Part shown: positions 13,421-26,050 of the stretch, in pieces
Numbering within the stretch: position 1 is the stretch's first letter
Layout: every line of letters starts with the position of its first letter
Origin: Tachypleus tridentatus
Taxonomy: Eukaryota > Arthropoda > Merostomata > Xiphosura > Limulidae
DNA length: 64,000 bases
Direction of reading: 5' to 3'
NCBI RefSeq assembly: GCF_004210375.1
Contig: NC_134829.1
Span: 30,520,034 to 30,584,033, forward strand
Translations under genes and position numbers: made by a program
Notes under the pieces: model-generated
Database searches by the model: none
What the model was told of the DNA's origin: nothing
The model's input: the letters and a program-made list of their open reading frames with translations, nothing else

Positions 13421-16400
13421 GAAAGACTAGAACCATCAAAACCAGTCTTCACTGAAGAAAGGTCACTAACTTAGAAAGGCTAAAACCACCACCATCAATC
13501 TTTACTGAAGAAACGACACTAGTCAAGAAAGACAAAAAACCATCAGTGCCAGTCTTCATGAATAAAGGTCACTAACATAAAAGTCTAGAACTACCACCAA
13601 TAATCTTTACTCAAGAAACGACACTAATCAAGAAAGACTAGAACCATCAGAAATGTTCTTTATCGAAGAAAGGTCACTAATTTAGAAGGGCTAGAACAAT
13701 CCACCATCAATCTTAACTAAAAAACGACACTAATCAAGAAAGACTAGACATATCAGTACCAATTTTCACTGAATAAAGGTCACTAGCTTAGAAGGGCTAG
13801 AACCACCACCATCAATCTTTACTGAAGAAACGTTACTAGTCAAGAAAGACTAGAGCCATTAGCACCAGACTTCGCTGAGTAAAAATCACTAACGTAGAAG
13901 GGCTAGAACAACCACCATCAATCTTTACTGAAGAAACGACACTAGTCAAGAAAGACTAGAACCAGCAGTACCAGTCTTCACTAAAGAAAGGTCACTAACT
14001 TAGAAGGGCTAGAACCACCACCATCAATATTTACTGAAGAAACGACACAAGTAAACAAATACTAGAACCATCAATAAAAGTCTTCATTGTAAAAAGGCCA
14101 CTAACTTAGAACAGCTAAAAAGACCATCATCCATCTTTACTGAAGAAACGACACTAGTTAAGAAAGTATAGAACCATCAGTACGAATCTTCACTTTATAA
14201 GTGTTAATAAATTAGAAGGGCTAGAACAACAACCATTAATATTTACTGAAGAAACGACACTAGTCATGAAAGACTAGAAATATCTGTACCAGTTTCCACT
14301 GAATAAAGGTCACTAACGGAGAAGCGCTAGAAACACATCTATCAATCTTTTCTGAAGAAACGACACTAATCAAGAAAGAATAGAACCTTCAGTACCAGTC
14401 TTCACTGTAAAAAAATCACTAATTTAGAACAGCTAAAACGACCATCATCAATCTTTTCTGAAGAAACGACACTAGTTTCAAAAGGCTACATCTATCAGTT
14501 CTAGTTTTCTTTGAATAAAGGTCATTAACTTAGGAGGGCGAGAACCACTACCTTTAATCTTTATTGAAGAAACGACACTAGTCAAAAAAGACTAGAACCA
14601 TCAGTACTATTCTTTTCCGAAGAAAGGTCACTAACTTAGAAGGGCTAGACCACCACGATCAATCTTTACTGAAGAAACGACACTAGTCAAAAAAGACTAG
14701 ACCCATCAATATTGTTCTTTACCGAAGAAAGATCACTAACTTAGAAAAACTAGAAATACCACCATCAATCGTTACTGAAAAAACGACACTAGTAAAGAAA
14801 GACTAGAACTATCAGTACCAGACTTCACTGAATAAAGGTCACTAAATTATCAGGTCTAGAACCACCACCATCAATCTTTACCCAAAAAATGACACTGGAA
14901 AACAAAGACTACACCTATCAGTACCAGTTTTCACTGAATAAAGATCACTAACTTAGATGGGCTAGAACCACCACCATCAATCTTTACAGAAGAAACGACA
15001 CTAGTCAAGAAAGACTAGAACCATCAGTACCAGACTTCCCTGATAAAGGCCACTAAGTTAGAATGGCTAGAATATCCACCATCAATCTTTACTGAAGAAA
15101 CGACACTAGTCAATAAAGAGTAGAAACATCAGTACCAGTCTCCACTGAAAAAAGGTCACTAATTTAAAAGGGCTAGAGCCACCACCATTAATCTTCAGTG
15201 AAGAAACGAAAGTAGTCAAGAAAGACTAGAACCATCAATACTGTTCTTTACCGAAGAATGATCACTAACTTAGAAGGACCAGAAACACAACCATCAATCG
15301 TTACTGAAAAAACGACACTAGTCAAAAAGACTAAAACAATCAGTACCAGACTTCACTGAATAAAGGTCACAAAATTATCAGGTCTAGAACAACCACCATC
15401 AATCTTTACTGAAGAAACGACGCTTGTTAAGAAAGACTAGAACCATCAGTATTGTTTTTTACCGAAGAAAGGTCACTAACGTGGAAGGGCTAGAGCCACC
15501 ACCATCAATCTTTACTGAAGAAACAACACTAGTCCAGAAAGACGAGAACCATCAGTTTCAGTCTTTACTGAATAAAGGTCGATAACGCAGAAGGGGTAGA
15601 ACCACTACCATCAATCTTTACTGAAGAAACGACACAAGTCAAGATAAACTAGAACCATCAGTACTGTCTTTACTTAAGAAAGGTCACAAACTTAGAAGGG
15701 TTAGAACCACCACCATCAATCCTTACTGAAGAAACGACACTAGTCAAGAAAGACTAGAACCATCAGTACCAGACTTCACTGAATGAAGGTCACTAATTTC
15801 TCATGGCTAGAACCACTACCATCAATGTTTACTGAGGATACGACACTTGACAAGAAAGACAAAAACCATCAATACTGTTTTTTACCGAAGAAAGGTCACT
15901 AACTTAGAAAGACTAGAAATACCACCATCAATCTTTACTGAAGAAACCACACTTGTCAGGAAAGACTAGAACCATGAGTACTGTACTTTACTGAAGAAAG
16001 GTCACTAACTTAAAAGGGCTAGAACCACCATCATCAATCGTTACTGAAGAATCGACACTTATCAAGAAAGACTAGAACCATCAGTACCAGTCTTCAATGA
16101 AAAAAGGTCACTAACTTAGAAAAGCTAGAATCACCACCATGAATCCTTAGTGAATAAACGACACTAGTCAAGAATGACCAGAACCAACAGCCCCAGTCTT
16201 CACTGAATAAAGGTCATTAACTTAGAAGGGCTAGAGCCACTGCCATCAATCTTTACTGAAGAAACGACACTAGTCAAGAATAACTAAAAACATCACTACT
16301 GTTATTTACCGAAGAGAGGTCACTAACTTAGAAGGGGTAGAACCACCATCATGAACCTTCAGTACCAGTCTTCACTGTAAAAAAATCACTAATAACAGCT

Positions 16401-19400
16401 AACTCGACCATCATCAATCTTTACTGAAGAAACGACACTAGTCAAAAAAGACTAGAACCATCAGTTTCAGTATTTACTGAATGAAGGTCAGTAAATTAGA
16501 AGGGCTAGAATCACCACCATTAATTTTTATTGCAGAAACGAAACTAGTCAGGAAAGAATAGAACCATTAGTACTGTTCTTTACCGTAGAATGGTCACTAA
16601 CTTAGAAGGGCTAAAACCACCACCATCAATCTTTACTGAAGAAACGACACGAGTTAAGAAAGGCTAGATCTATCAGTTCTAGTTTTCTTTGAATAAAGGC
16701 CATTAACTTAGAAGGGCGAAAACCACTACCTTTAATCTTTACTGAAGAAACGACACTAGTCAAAAAAGACTAGTACCATCAGTACTATTCTTTTCTGAAG
16801 AAAGGTCACTAAATTAGAATGGCTAGGACATCCACCATCAATATTTACTAAAGAAACGACAGTAGTCAAGAAAGACCAGAATCAATAATACTGTTCTTTA
16901 CCGAAGAAAGATCACTAACTTAGAAGGACTAGAAATACCACCATCAATCGTTACTGAAAAAACGACACTAGTCAAGAAAGACTAGAACCATCAGTTTCAG
17001 TATTTACTGAATGAAGGTCAGTAAATTAGAAGGGCTAGAATCACCACCATTAATTTTTATTGCAGAAACGAAACTAGTCAGGAAAGAATAGAACCATTAG
17101 TACTGTTCTCTACCGTAGAATGGTCACTAACTTAGAAGGGCTAAAACCACCACCATCAATCTTTACTGAAGAAACGACACTAGTTAAGAAAGGCTAGAAC
17201 CATCAGTACTGTTCTTTACTTAAAAAATGTCACTAACTTAGAAGGGTTAGAACCACCACCATCAATCCTTACTGAAGTAACGACACAAGTCAAAAAAGGC
17301 AAGAACCATCAGAACCAGACTTTACTGAATAAAGGTCACTAATTTCTCATGGGCTAGAACTACTACCATCAATTTTTACTGAGGATACGACACCTGAAAA
17401 GAAAGACAAAAACCATCAATACTGTTTTGTACAGAAGAAAGGTCACTAACTTAGAAAGACTAAAAATGCCACCATCAATCTTTACTAAAGAAACCACACT
17501 TGACAGAAAAGACCAGAACTATCAGTACCAGACTTCACTGAATAAAGGTCACTAAATTATCAGGTCTAGAACTACCACCATCAATCTTTACCCAAGAAAC
17601 GACACTGGAAAACAAAGACTACACCTATCAGTACCAGTTTTCACTGAATAAAGGTCACTAACTTAGATGGGCTAGAATCACCACCATCAGTCTTTACAGA
17701 AGAAACGACACTAGTGAAGAAAGACAAAAACCATCAATACTGTTTTGTACAGAAGAAAGGTCACTAACTTAGAAAGACTAAAAATGCCACCATCAATCTT
17801 TACTAAAGAAACCACACTTGACAGAAAAGACCAGAACTATCAGTACCAGACTTCACTGAATAAAGGTCACTAAATTATCAGGTCTAGAACTACCACCATC
17901 AATCTTTACCCAAGAAACGACACTGGAAAACAAAGACTACACCTATCAGTACCAGTTTTCACTGAATAAAGGTCACTAACTTAGATGGGCTAGAATCACC
18001 ACCATCAGTCTTTACAGAAGAAACGACACTAGTGAAGAAAGACAAGAACCATCAGTACCAGTCTTCCCTGAAAAAGGCTACTAACTTAGAATGGCTAGAA
18101 CATCCACCATCAATCTTTACTAAAGAAACGACAGTAGTCAAGAAAGACTAGAACCATCAATACTGTTCTTTACCAAAGAAAGATCACTAACTTAGAAGGA
18201 CTAGAAATACCACCTTCAATCGTTACTGAAAAAACGACACTAGTCAAAAAGACTAGAACTATCAATACCAGACTTTACTGAATAAAGGTCACTAAATTAT
18301 CAGGTCTAGAACAACCACCATCAATCTTTACTGAAGAAACGTCACAAATCAAGAAAGACGAGAACCATCAGTACTGTCTTTACTTAAGAAAGGACACAAA
18401 CTTAGAAGGGTTAGAACCACCACCATCAATCCTTACTGAAGAAACGACACTAGTCAAGAAAGACTAGAACCATCAGTACCAGACTTCACTTAATGAAGGT
18501 CACTAATTTCTCAGGGCTAGAACCACTACCATCAATGTTTACTGAGGATACGACACTTGACAAGAAAGACAAAAACCATCAATACTGTTCTTTACCGAAG
18601 AAAGGCCACTAACTTTGAAGGGATAGAACCACCACCATCAACCCTTACTGAAAAAACGACACAAGTCAAGAATGACTAGAACCAACAGCCCCATTCTTCA
18701 CTGAATAAAGGTCATTAACTTAGAAGGGCTAGAGCCACTGCCATCAATCTTTACTGAAGAAACGACACTAGTCAATAAAGAATAGAAACATCAGTACCAG
18801 TATTCACTGAAAAAAGGCCACTAACTTTGAAGGGATAGAGCAACAACCATTAATCTTTACTGAAGAAACGACACGAGTTAAGAAAGGCTAGATCTATCAG
18901 TTCTAGTTTTCTTTGAATAAAGGCCATTAACTTAGGAGGGCGAAAACCACTACCTTTAATCTTTACTGAAGAAACGACACTAGTCAAAAAAGACTAGTAC
19001 CATCAGTACTATTCTTTTCTGAAGAAAGGTCACTAAATTAGAATGGCTAGGACATCCGCCATCAATATTTACTAAAGAAACGACAGTAGTCAAGAAAGAC
19101 CAGAATCATCAATACTGTTCTTTACCGAAGAAAGATCACTAACTTAGAAGGACTAGAAATACCACCATCAATCGTTACTGAAAAAACGACACTAGTCAAG
19201 AAAGACTAGAACTATCAGTATCAGACTTCACTGGATAAAGGTCACTAAATTATCAGGTCTAGAACAACCACCATCAATCTTTACTGTAGAAACGACACTA
19301 GTCAAGAAAGACTAGAACCATTTGTCCCATAATTTACTGAATGAAGGTCACTAACGTAGAAGGGCTGGAACCACTACCATCAATCTTTACTGGAGAAACG

Positions 19401-19867
19401 ACACTAGTCAAGAAAGACTAAAAACATCACTACTGTTATTTACCGAAGAAAGGCCACTAACTTAGAAGGGCTAGAACAACCATCATAAATCGTTACTGAA
19501 GAAACGACACGGGTCAAGGATGGCTAGAAATATCAGTACTGTTCTTTTCGAAGAAAGGTATCTAACTTAGAAGGGCTAGAACTACCACTATCAATCTTTA
19601 TTGAAGAAACGACACTAGGCAAGAAAGACTAGAACCAACAGCACCAGTCTTTACTGAATAAAGGTCACTAACTTGAAAGGGCTAGAACCACTACCATTAA
19701 TCTTTTCTGAAGAAACGACACTAGTCAAGAAAGACTAGAACCATCAGTACCAGTCTTCACTGAATAAAGGTCAGTAGCTTAGAAGGGCTATAGCCACCAC
19801 TATGAGTCTTTACTGAAGGAACGCCATTAGTGTAGAATTGCTAGAACTACCATTATCAATCTTTATT
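13421..19867 (+). repeat. satellite array, 106-bp dimeric unit, about 61 copies
   Basis: Uninterrupted tandem array of about 6.45 kb. The typical unit is two related 53-base halves. One half contains GAAGAAACGACACTAGTCAA and ends near CAGTCTTCACT. The other contains GAATAAAGGTCACTAACTTA and ends near CAATCTTTACT. The halves align base for base at many positions (GAA-AAA-G-CACTA, CTAGAACCA, T--TCT-T-ACT), so the array grew from a 53-base monomer through a dimer. Units differ by scattered substitutions, with rarer deletions. No frame stays open through it. Flanks are ordinary AT-rich DNA. Confidence 0.95.
17401..18036 (+). repeat. exact 318-bp tandem duplication within the satellite
   Basis: Bases 17401-17718 and 17719-18036 appear identical by eye. 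Each segment is three 106-base units, including distinctive variants such as CCACACTTGACAGAAAAGAC and GACACTGGAAAACAAAGACT. Identity here against clear divergence between ordinary units marks a very recent unequal exchange. Confidence 0.9.
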
Positions 19868-21012
19868 GGCATTGGTTTAAAGAACGAATATTGAAGCTGT
19901 TGAAGATTGTTATAGGTCATATAAAATCCTATGTATAATTCTCCTGTTATGAAGCCAGTGGCTCTGAAGAAGAAAAATTAAAATACAACAATAGTGACAC
20001 ACAACCAATGCAACGAATTCACAAGCTACTCTTTCTGTGAATCCGTTTTAGAAGCCTTTACCATTATTCTCTATACTTCACGGTTGGGTACTCGGCTCAC
20101 AGTATTCAGTGTCGCGAGTTCGAATTTACGTTACCGACCTCGGTCGTTTTGACTCTGCTAAATGTAATTATAGATGACGGCATAAAACCAAAATAGAGGC
20201 TTATGGTTTGAACAAATAATATCTATAGTATCTCCAGCCTTGTTTCCTTATTATTGTGTAACAGTCTGTAGTTGCAGGTTTTTAAATTCCCATTTTGTTT
20301 ATTTATCTTGTTTACTGGCCTTTTTATGCTCAACTATGTGCAAGAAATTACGTGATGTGGTAGTTAACTTTATACAATAAACGTAGCCAGTAGCTAGCTG
20401 TCGCAGTCCATGATAATTTACTGTATCTATTGGCCTCTGATCGCATTACTTTGAGATGTAAATTGTTAAGCTGCAGCTGAAGACTGTCATGGAGATGTTT
20501 TGAGAGTATACTGAGCATTTATAGTTTTTCTGTAACTAACTTATATATATAATGCACAGCAATGAGTAACTATGTGCTTGGACTAAGACACACCTCCACT
20601 AAGCGAATATAAAATTTTATCAGTAGAAAAGCAATTTTTTTCTAATAAAACACATATTTCTAAAAATCGCTTTGAATAAACCTCTGTATATTTTAAAGTA
20701 ATTATTTTATAAATGTGTGTAATAAAATTTAATATTTGTGTGTTGACTTTTTTTACTTTTTCACTCATTCGTAATGATGAATTACCTCCTTAAATACACC
20801 AGTCGTACAATGTACAAAATTGAATATTTACGTGTTACAGTCGTCTAATATTCGTATATTATGAGCTGGGAATTGCTGTACTTAAGCTTTTCGAAAGAAT
20901 ATTAGATATCTGTATGATAGTTTCCATTAATGTTGTCATCAGAATGTTGAATAAAAGTAGAATCACCAGCCTCATCTTAATATAAATTTTACGTTTATAT
21001 AATAAAAAGAAG
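19868..21012. other. no gene recognised
   Basis: Unique-looking AT-rich DNA between the satellite and a SINE. The minus-strand frame at 20583-20768 is low-complexity Lys/Ile/Thr and is not convincing. Confidence 0.65.
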
Positions 21013-21286
21013 TGTTTGTTTTTTAATTTCGCGCAAAGCTACACGAGGGCTATTTGCGTTAGACGTCCTTACTTTAGCAGTGTAAGACTAGAGGGGAAGG
21101 CGACTAGTCATTACCACACACCGCCAACTCTTGGGCTACTATTTTACCAACGAATAGTGGGATTGACCGTAACATTATAACGCCACCACGGCTGAAAGGA
21201 TGAGCATGTTTGTTTCGACCAGACTTCGAACCCGCGCCCCTCTGATTACGAGTGGAACGCCTGAACCCACCTGGACATGCCGGGCC
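21013..21286 (-). mobile_element. SINE family A
   Basis: Nearly full-length reverse copy, from the GTTTG tail and TTTCGCGCAAAGCTAC at 21013 to the head end CATGCCGGGCC at 21286. It carries the conserved body blocks CTTGGGCTACTATTTTACCA and AATAGTGGGATTGACCGTAA. Confidence 0.93.
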
Positions 21287-21612
21287 AACTAAAAGAAATA
21301 CGTACTTTAACAGAATGGTTACAATGTATCGAAACTCTAGCTTTTGGACTGATATCGGCCTTTTATTAAAAATAATGGGTCGAATGTTACATAACAAACA
21401 CCAAGTTTTTATTTTATCATCAATGTTTTTATGGTAAATGCCACTCTTCTCCAAGTGCTGTGTTTTTTAAATGAGCAACAATAAAGCATTTTCTTCATGC
21501 TCTTTACTGTAACTTATGTAATCTTCAATCGTCAAGTTATTCCCTTTGTGCCTCTGATGAAAAGTTATCATCAGTTTGAAAACTAATGTATAAAACGCAT
21601 TTTTTGCATAGA

Positions 21613-21725
21613 CTATGTAATACTATAACCAGATAACCCTATGTAATACTATAACCAGATAACCCTATGTAATACTACAATCAGGTAACCCTATGTAATA
21701 CTACAATCAGGTAACCCTATGAAGT
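21613..21725 (+). repeat. 26-bp tandem array, about 4 copies
   Basis: Four copies of a unit reading CTATGTAATACTATAACCAG (first 20 bases) followed by ATAACC. The last two copies change ATAACCAGATAA to ACAATCAGGTAA. A single TAACCC per unit is not a telomere-type repeat. Confidence 0.85.
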
Positions 21726-21780
21726 CATACTTTGGAAAATCAACACTCTATATACATAGCATTATGAAGTTATTACAAAA

Positions 21781-22140
21781 TTAACATAAAACAACAACAG
21801 TATCTTTATATTTACTGATTACATCACAATGTGGGCGACTGTCGTTAACTTCAGTGCTCCCAGTTTCACATATTTCTTCAAAATGTTCTTTAACAATACA
21901 ACGGCATTTCCATAATTTCACATCAAACTTTGAATTCTTAAGAATTACAATGCGTGTTTGCTGACAACGGTTCATTTGAATTCTCTCATGTGCCACCATA
22001 CGGATTTCCCGTGGATCAAATATATAGGGTCCGCGGGAGGCCCAACGAATATCATTTCGCCGAGTATAGGTTTCATTATTTTCTAAATCAGATTTAGTTT
22101 GTAACAAAGAAGGAATCAAGATAAAATTATATGTAACCAT
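21781..22140 (-). CDS. unrecognised cysteine-containing ORF, possible exon
   Basis: A 119-codon open stretch on the - strand, longer than expected for its AT-rich setting and with coding-like composition. It includes RRNDIRWASRGPYIFDPREI, then ERIQMNRCQQTRIVILKN, then KLWKCRCIVKEHFEEICETG, and ends at TAA 21781-21783. A gctcag just before the ATG could be a splice acceptor, so the ATG may not be the true start. The CxC near the end after a hydrophobic strand recalls cystine-knot cytokines (IL-17 or PTTH/trunk type). The full cysteine pattern is absent, so no family is assigned. There is no signal peptide in this block. Confidence 0.4.
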   Translation of the reverse strand: MVTYNFILIPSLLQTKSDLENNETYTRRNDIRWASRGPYIFDPREIRMVAHERIQMNRCQQTRIVILKNSKFDVKLWKCRCIVKEHFEEICETGSTEVNDSRPHCDVISKYKDTVVVLC

Positions 22141-22861
22141 ATCTGAGCTTTTAATCTGTGTTATTCATTCTGCAAGCATGGAACGAAACAAGGACAACTC
22201 TTTGCTGTGGCTGTGTTGGATTGGCAAAATAATGTATAGAGAAACCGTTATTGGTTCTTTCACAACATAAACTATAAAAGTAAAAAAAAAGTATAATTAA
22301 ATTATGAAATTTAAATAATCCTACAATACCATGTTGAAGCAAAGTACAGCGTTACACTTAAATAACAGCTTCAATAAAAAATATAAAATTCACGAAATAT
22401 CTACCGCAACTTACTAAAATACTAGATCTAAAGTTCAGCACCATATATCGCGGGTTTGAACCTTAGACTTTCTGATTCACAGCTCTACATGCTAAATGTA
22501 TAAAGACGCAACGTACTAATGAAGCTCTTTTTGTTCCAGAAAAGCGGCATATGTATGAAAGAATTAACAAGTAAATGTTGATTATTGTAAAGTGTTATAA
22601 ATTGTTCAAGTTTGTTTTGTTATAAACTAACTTTTCACACATACTTCGTTATATTATTTTGTTTGAACTCTGTTGAAAGCACCAACTAACAGATCAAACA
22701 GAAAACGTTTTCTTTTTATAAGTTTACTTTTACTTGTCTTGATTTTCTTGACGAAAACAGTAAGGGTTTTACCTTTTCAGTGACTTATCAAATGTTTTCA
22801 TTTTTACTAGCTATCTTTTCGCTATCATGAAGAATAATGTATTTTATACTGATAACGATAA

Positions 22862-23130
22862 GTTTGGTTTGAATTTCGCGCAAAGCTACGTAAGGGCTAC
22901 CTGCGCTACCCGTCCCTAACTTAGCAGTGTAAGACTAGAGGGAAGGCTGCTAGTTATCACCACCCACCGCCAACTTTTGAGTTGCTCTTTTACCAACGGA
23001 TAGTGGGGTTGATCGTCACATTATAACGCTCCCGCGGCTGAAAGGGCGAGCATGTTTGGTGCGACGGGATTCGAATCCGCGACCCTCGAATTACGAGTCG
23101 AGTGCCTTAACCACCTGGCCATGCCGGGCC
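22862..23130 (-). mobile_element. SINE family A
   Basis: Full-length reverse copy. The tRNA-like head on the - strand reads GGCCATGCCAGG-type sequence with ACTCGTAATTCGAGGGTCGC and GGATTCGAATCCCGT. The body is conserved. Confidence 0.93.
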
Positions 23131-23261
23131 ATAAGGATAAGAAACATCTGTTATGGATTATTTAGAGAGAGTACTGTTTATACTACAATTTCTACTCTAT
23201 TTTTCCTCTCCTGATGGGATAGTGGTTAGCTTACAGATAGCCTGTTGTGTCCGTCCTTTTT

Positions 23262-23398
23262 TTGAAACGTACGATTCCCACAGTGGCTCAGTGGTAAGTC
23301 CGAAGGCTTATAATACTAAAATCTGACCTTTGAAACCCGTGGTAGACACAACAGAGATGGTTCATTGCAAAGCTTTATGTTTATCATCAAAACAAACT
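23262..23398 (+). mobile_element. short SINE family B
   Basis: Forward copy: CACAGTGGCTCAGTGGTAAG, CCTTTGAAACCCGTGGTAGA and a worn tail. A further fragment of the same repeat seems to lie just upstream (about 23216-23258). Confidence 0.68.
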
Positions 23399-23509
23399 GC
23401 CAGAAGTTCACAGAAAGCTGGTAAGAAGACTAATTCGCGCTATACTGTTCGGCAACCGTTCGAATCAACAAACATATTTGCAGCATAGTCAGCGAGCTAT
23501 AATGCCTTA

Positions 23510-23640
23510 ACCCTGATTGGCTGTCGGCGTCACGTGACTTTCTTTATTGACACAGATAAAGCGCATGGATAAAATTTTAGTTCATGTGACTTGAGACTAT
23601 TTCATAAGTTATCACCTTACGACTGAAACGATGATTATTC
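23510..23640 (+). promoter_or_regulatory. possible promoter-like patch (CCAAT and E-box)
   Basis: ATTGG (inverted CCAAT) at 23516-23520, followed nine bases later by the perfect palindrome GTCACGTGAC at 23529-23538, in a less AT-rich patch. Such pairs occur in metazoan promoters. No coding exon was recognised after it; an ATG at 23631 opens only 28 codons. Offered as a weak candidate. Confidence 0.22.
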
Positions 23641-24217
23641 CAAGACTAGCGACGTATAAACTACAGAAGTCTTATTTCATCGTGTGTGTCTTGAATAACT
23701 TTATGTGTGATTATTGATTTTCGTGAAGTGTGTACAATCCTGAATAAACTTGAAATTTTGCATGTGGGACATTGAACCACACAGAGAAGAAAAGAATATC
23801 AGAGTAATTTGGAGGTAGAGTTCAGAAAATAGGTGAACCAAGCAATCTCTGGGTTCTCAGGTGTGACTTTGGGTTCTCAGATGTGACTTTGATAGATGGT
23901 ATTAAAATGCAAGAAATTGTTAAAAACAATAATTTAAAATCAGATTTCGGACATTTACAAACACAGGCTCCTATATTAAATCAAAGAGGGTTTTCTTTAG
24001 CTCTAGTGTATGAGGTCCTCCGATTTATATGAAAATTAGCATGAATATGTAAGGGATAGTTATATTTTTAAACTTTTCGTATTAGTGCTAACAAGTGAGA
24101 TCTCAATGGTGTTTGGGTGACTCTTAGGATTATCTGCAGGGATTCAGCTAAAAATTGACATGATTATGTTCAATGAAAGTATGCTTTGATCAATAAATCA
24201 GTTTTACATTCATTGAT

Positions 24218-24492
24218 TGTTTGTTTGTTTTGAATTTCGCACAAAGCTACTCGAGGGCTATCTGTGCTAGCCATCCCTAAGTTAGCAGTGTAAGACTAGA
24301 GGAAGGCAGCTAGTCATCACCACCCGCCGCCAACTCTTGGGCTACTCTTTTACCAACGAATAGTGGGATTGACCGTCACATTATAACGCCCCCACGGCTG
24401 AAAGGGCGAGCATGTTTCGCGCGATGGGGATGCGAACCCGCGACCCTCAGATTACGAGTCGCACGCCTTAACGCGGTTGGCCATGCCGGGCC
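24218..24492 (-). mobile_element. SINE family A
   Basis: Full-length reverse copy, from the TGTTTGTTTG tail to CATGCCGGGCC. Flanks TTACATTCATT and TTACACATTAA look like a worn target-site duplication. The B-box region (GGTTCGCATCCCC) is intermediate between the two head types seen in this window. Confidence 0.93.
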
Positions 24493-25747
24493 TTACACAT
24501 TAATTTTAATAACTTGAATAAATGGTTATATTTGTTTCTATATCGATGGCATTTTTTACTTCTAATGCAGTTGCGCTATGCAGGTGTACCAATTCTTCTA
24601 CGATCTGTATTATTGGAGTACTTTTCTTTTTATAAATTGTTGATTATTTGGATTTTGCGACAACACCTGGTTCAAGGTGTCTAATGGTATCTTGTTCCAG
24701 CCACCTAAGCCTTACGTTTTTCAGTTAGATGACGTCTTCTTTCCCCAGGGATATTTCAGTATATTTTGATTCTGGGTTAAAACTAGTTAGTAGTGGAACA
24801 TACTTTGCTAGACGAAGTATGACGTCAACCGAATTTGATAATCGATCCATGCTGTCATGGAGCAGATGTCACGAGGTGACGTTGTTCACTGGACAAAGAA
24901 AGCGAGTTGAGGTTTGAAATACAGACGCTGTATTTCTGTCAATTTTATTCTCAGTTTTACAGTGAGACTTTCTAGAGCACTTTCTTGTGAGAAGGGAGAC
25001 TTCAAGACTAGCTATTATATAAATCTGAGTGACAGCTGTCGTCACACGTGTTCTGAGTATTCTTTTGTTTATCGAATAAGCTTTACTAAAAGTATGCCCA
25101 GCCCGTTCACTTTCACACAGAACGATCACTTTTAATCCCAATAACATTTGTAACTTTTTTCTGATCGGGTTCTGTTGTTATTTCGAATAATTCTATCTGA
25201 TACTTGTCAGAAAATCAGTTTATAACTACAAAAACAACACAGTTATGTTATGAGTGATGACACTTTGATTTACCTTCAGTTATCAAATATTTAGCTCTCT
25301 ATGGTCATAACCTCACGCGGACTTTCCTGAAATATGGTGATTGTGTTTTATTAGCACAAACCTCCTCAATAGTATTTGACCTTTAGCTGAAACATGAAAT
25401 AATGTATTTATTTTATTTCCTTTACGAATCATACACATGAAAGGTTTTACACATAAAAGCGGTTAACCTCATTTTGTATTTTATTTGGATTCGTGCAAAT
25501 GTAAAATACATACATTCCTATAAGTTTCTCTAGTTTCATCAGTATTAAAAAATTAATAATTATTTTTCACTAACAATTAAAATATTGGTATTTTGTCTGT
25601 AAAATAATTACTTTTCTTATAATTCTATCCTCAACTCTACATATCGAATTTTATCTTTCATATCAACAAAAAAAACGTTATAATACAAGGTATGATTAAT
25701 AATCTATTGCTGGTTACATTATGGTTTTCAAACATTTAATTAAATTG
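24493..25747. other. no gene recognised
   Basis: Contains overlapping short frames on both strands around 24729-25147 in a slightly less AT-rich patch. None shows a known motif or good splice signals. Confidence 0.55.
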
Positions 25748-26050
25748 TATGCCCTCTCTGTGGCACAGCAGTATGTCTGCTAACTCACAATGCTAAAATC
25801 CAGGTTTCGACACCAGTGGTGGGCATAGCACAGATAGCCCGTTGTGTACTTAATTACAACCAACCAATTCAACCATTCACTTCGTAATGTCCACTTACTG
25901 TAAAACAGAGAGTTGACTATGTCCAGCGCACCGCCCCTAGTGGCCCAGTAATGAATTTGAAAAATCATAACGCTAAAAACCGGACTTTGATACCTGTAGG
26001 GAGCACAGTACAACCAGTCTTCTGTCTAGCTTTGTGTCTAACAAGAAACA
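25748..26050 (+). mobile_element. two short SINE family B copies in tandem
   Basis: Two forward copies about 180 bases apart. The first (25748-25868) has CTAAAATCCAGGTTTCGACA and AGCACAGATAGCCCGTTGTG. The second (25929-26050) has CGCTAAAAACCGGACTTTGA and TCTAGCTTTGTGTCTAAC. A remnant of a third may lie near 26143-26180. Confidence 0.72.

Noticed and set aside
13421-19867. CRISPR-like array
   Set aside because: The repeats are contiguous 106-base units without unique spacers, in a eukaryotic context.
21613-21725. Interstitial telomere-like repeat (TAACCC)
   Set aside because: TAACCC occurs once per 26-base unit; this is not a hexamer or pentamer telomere array.
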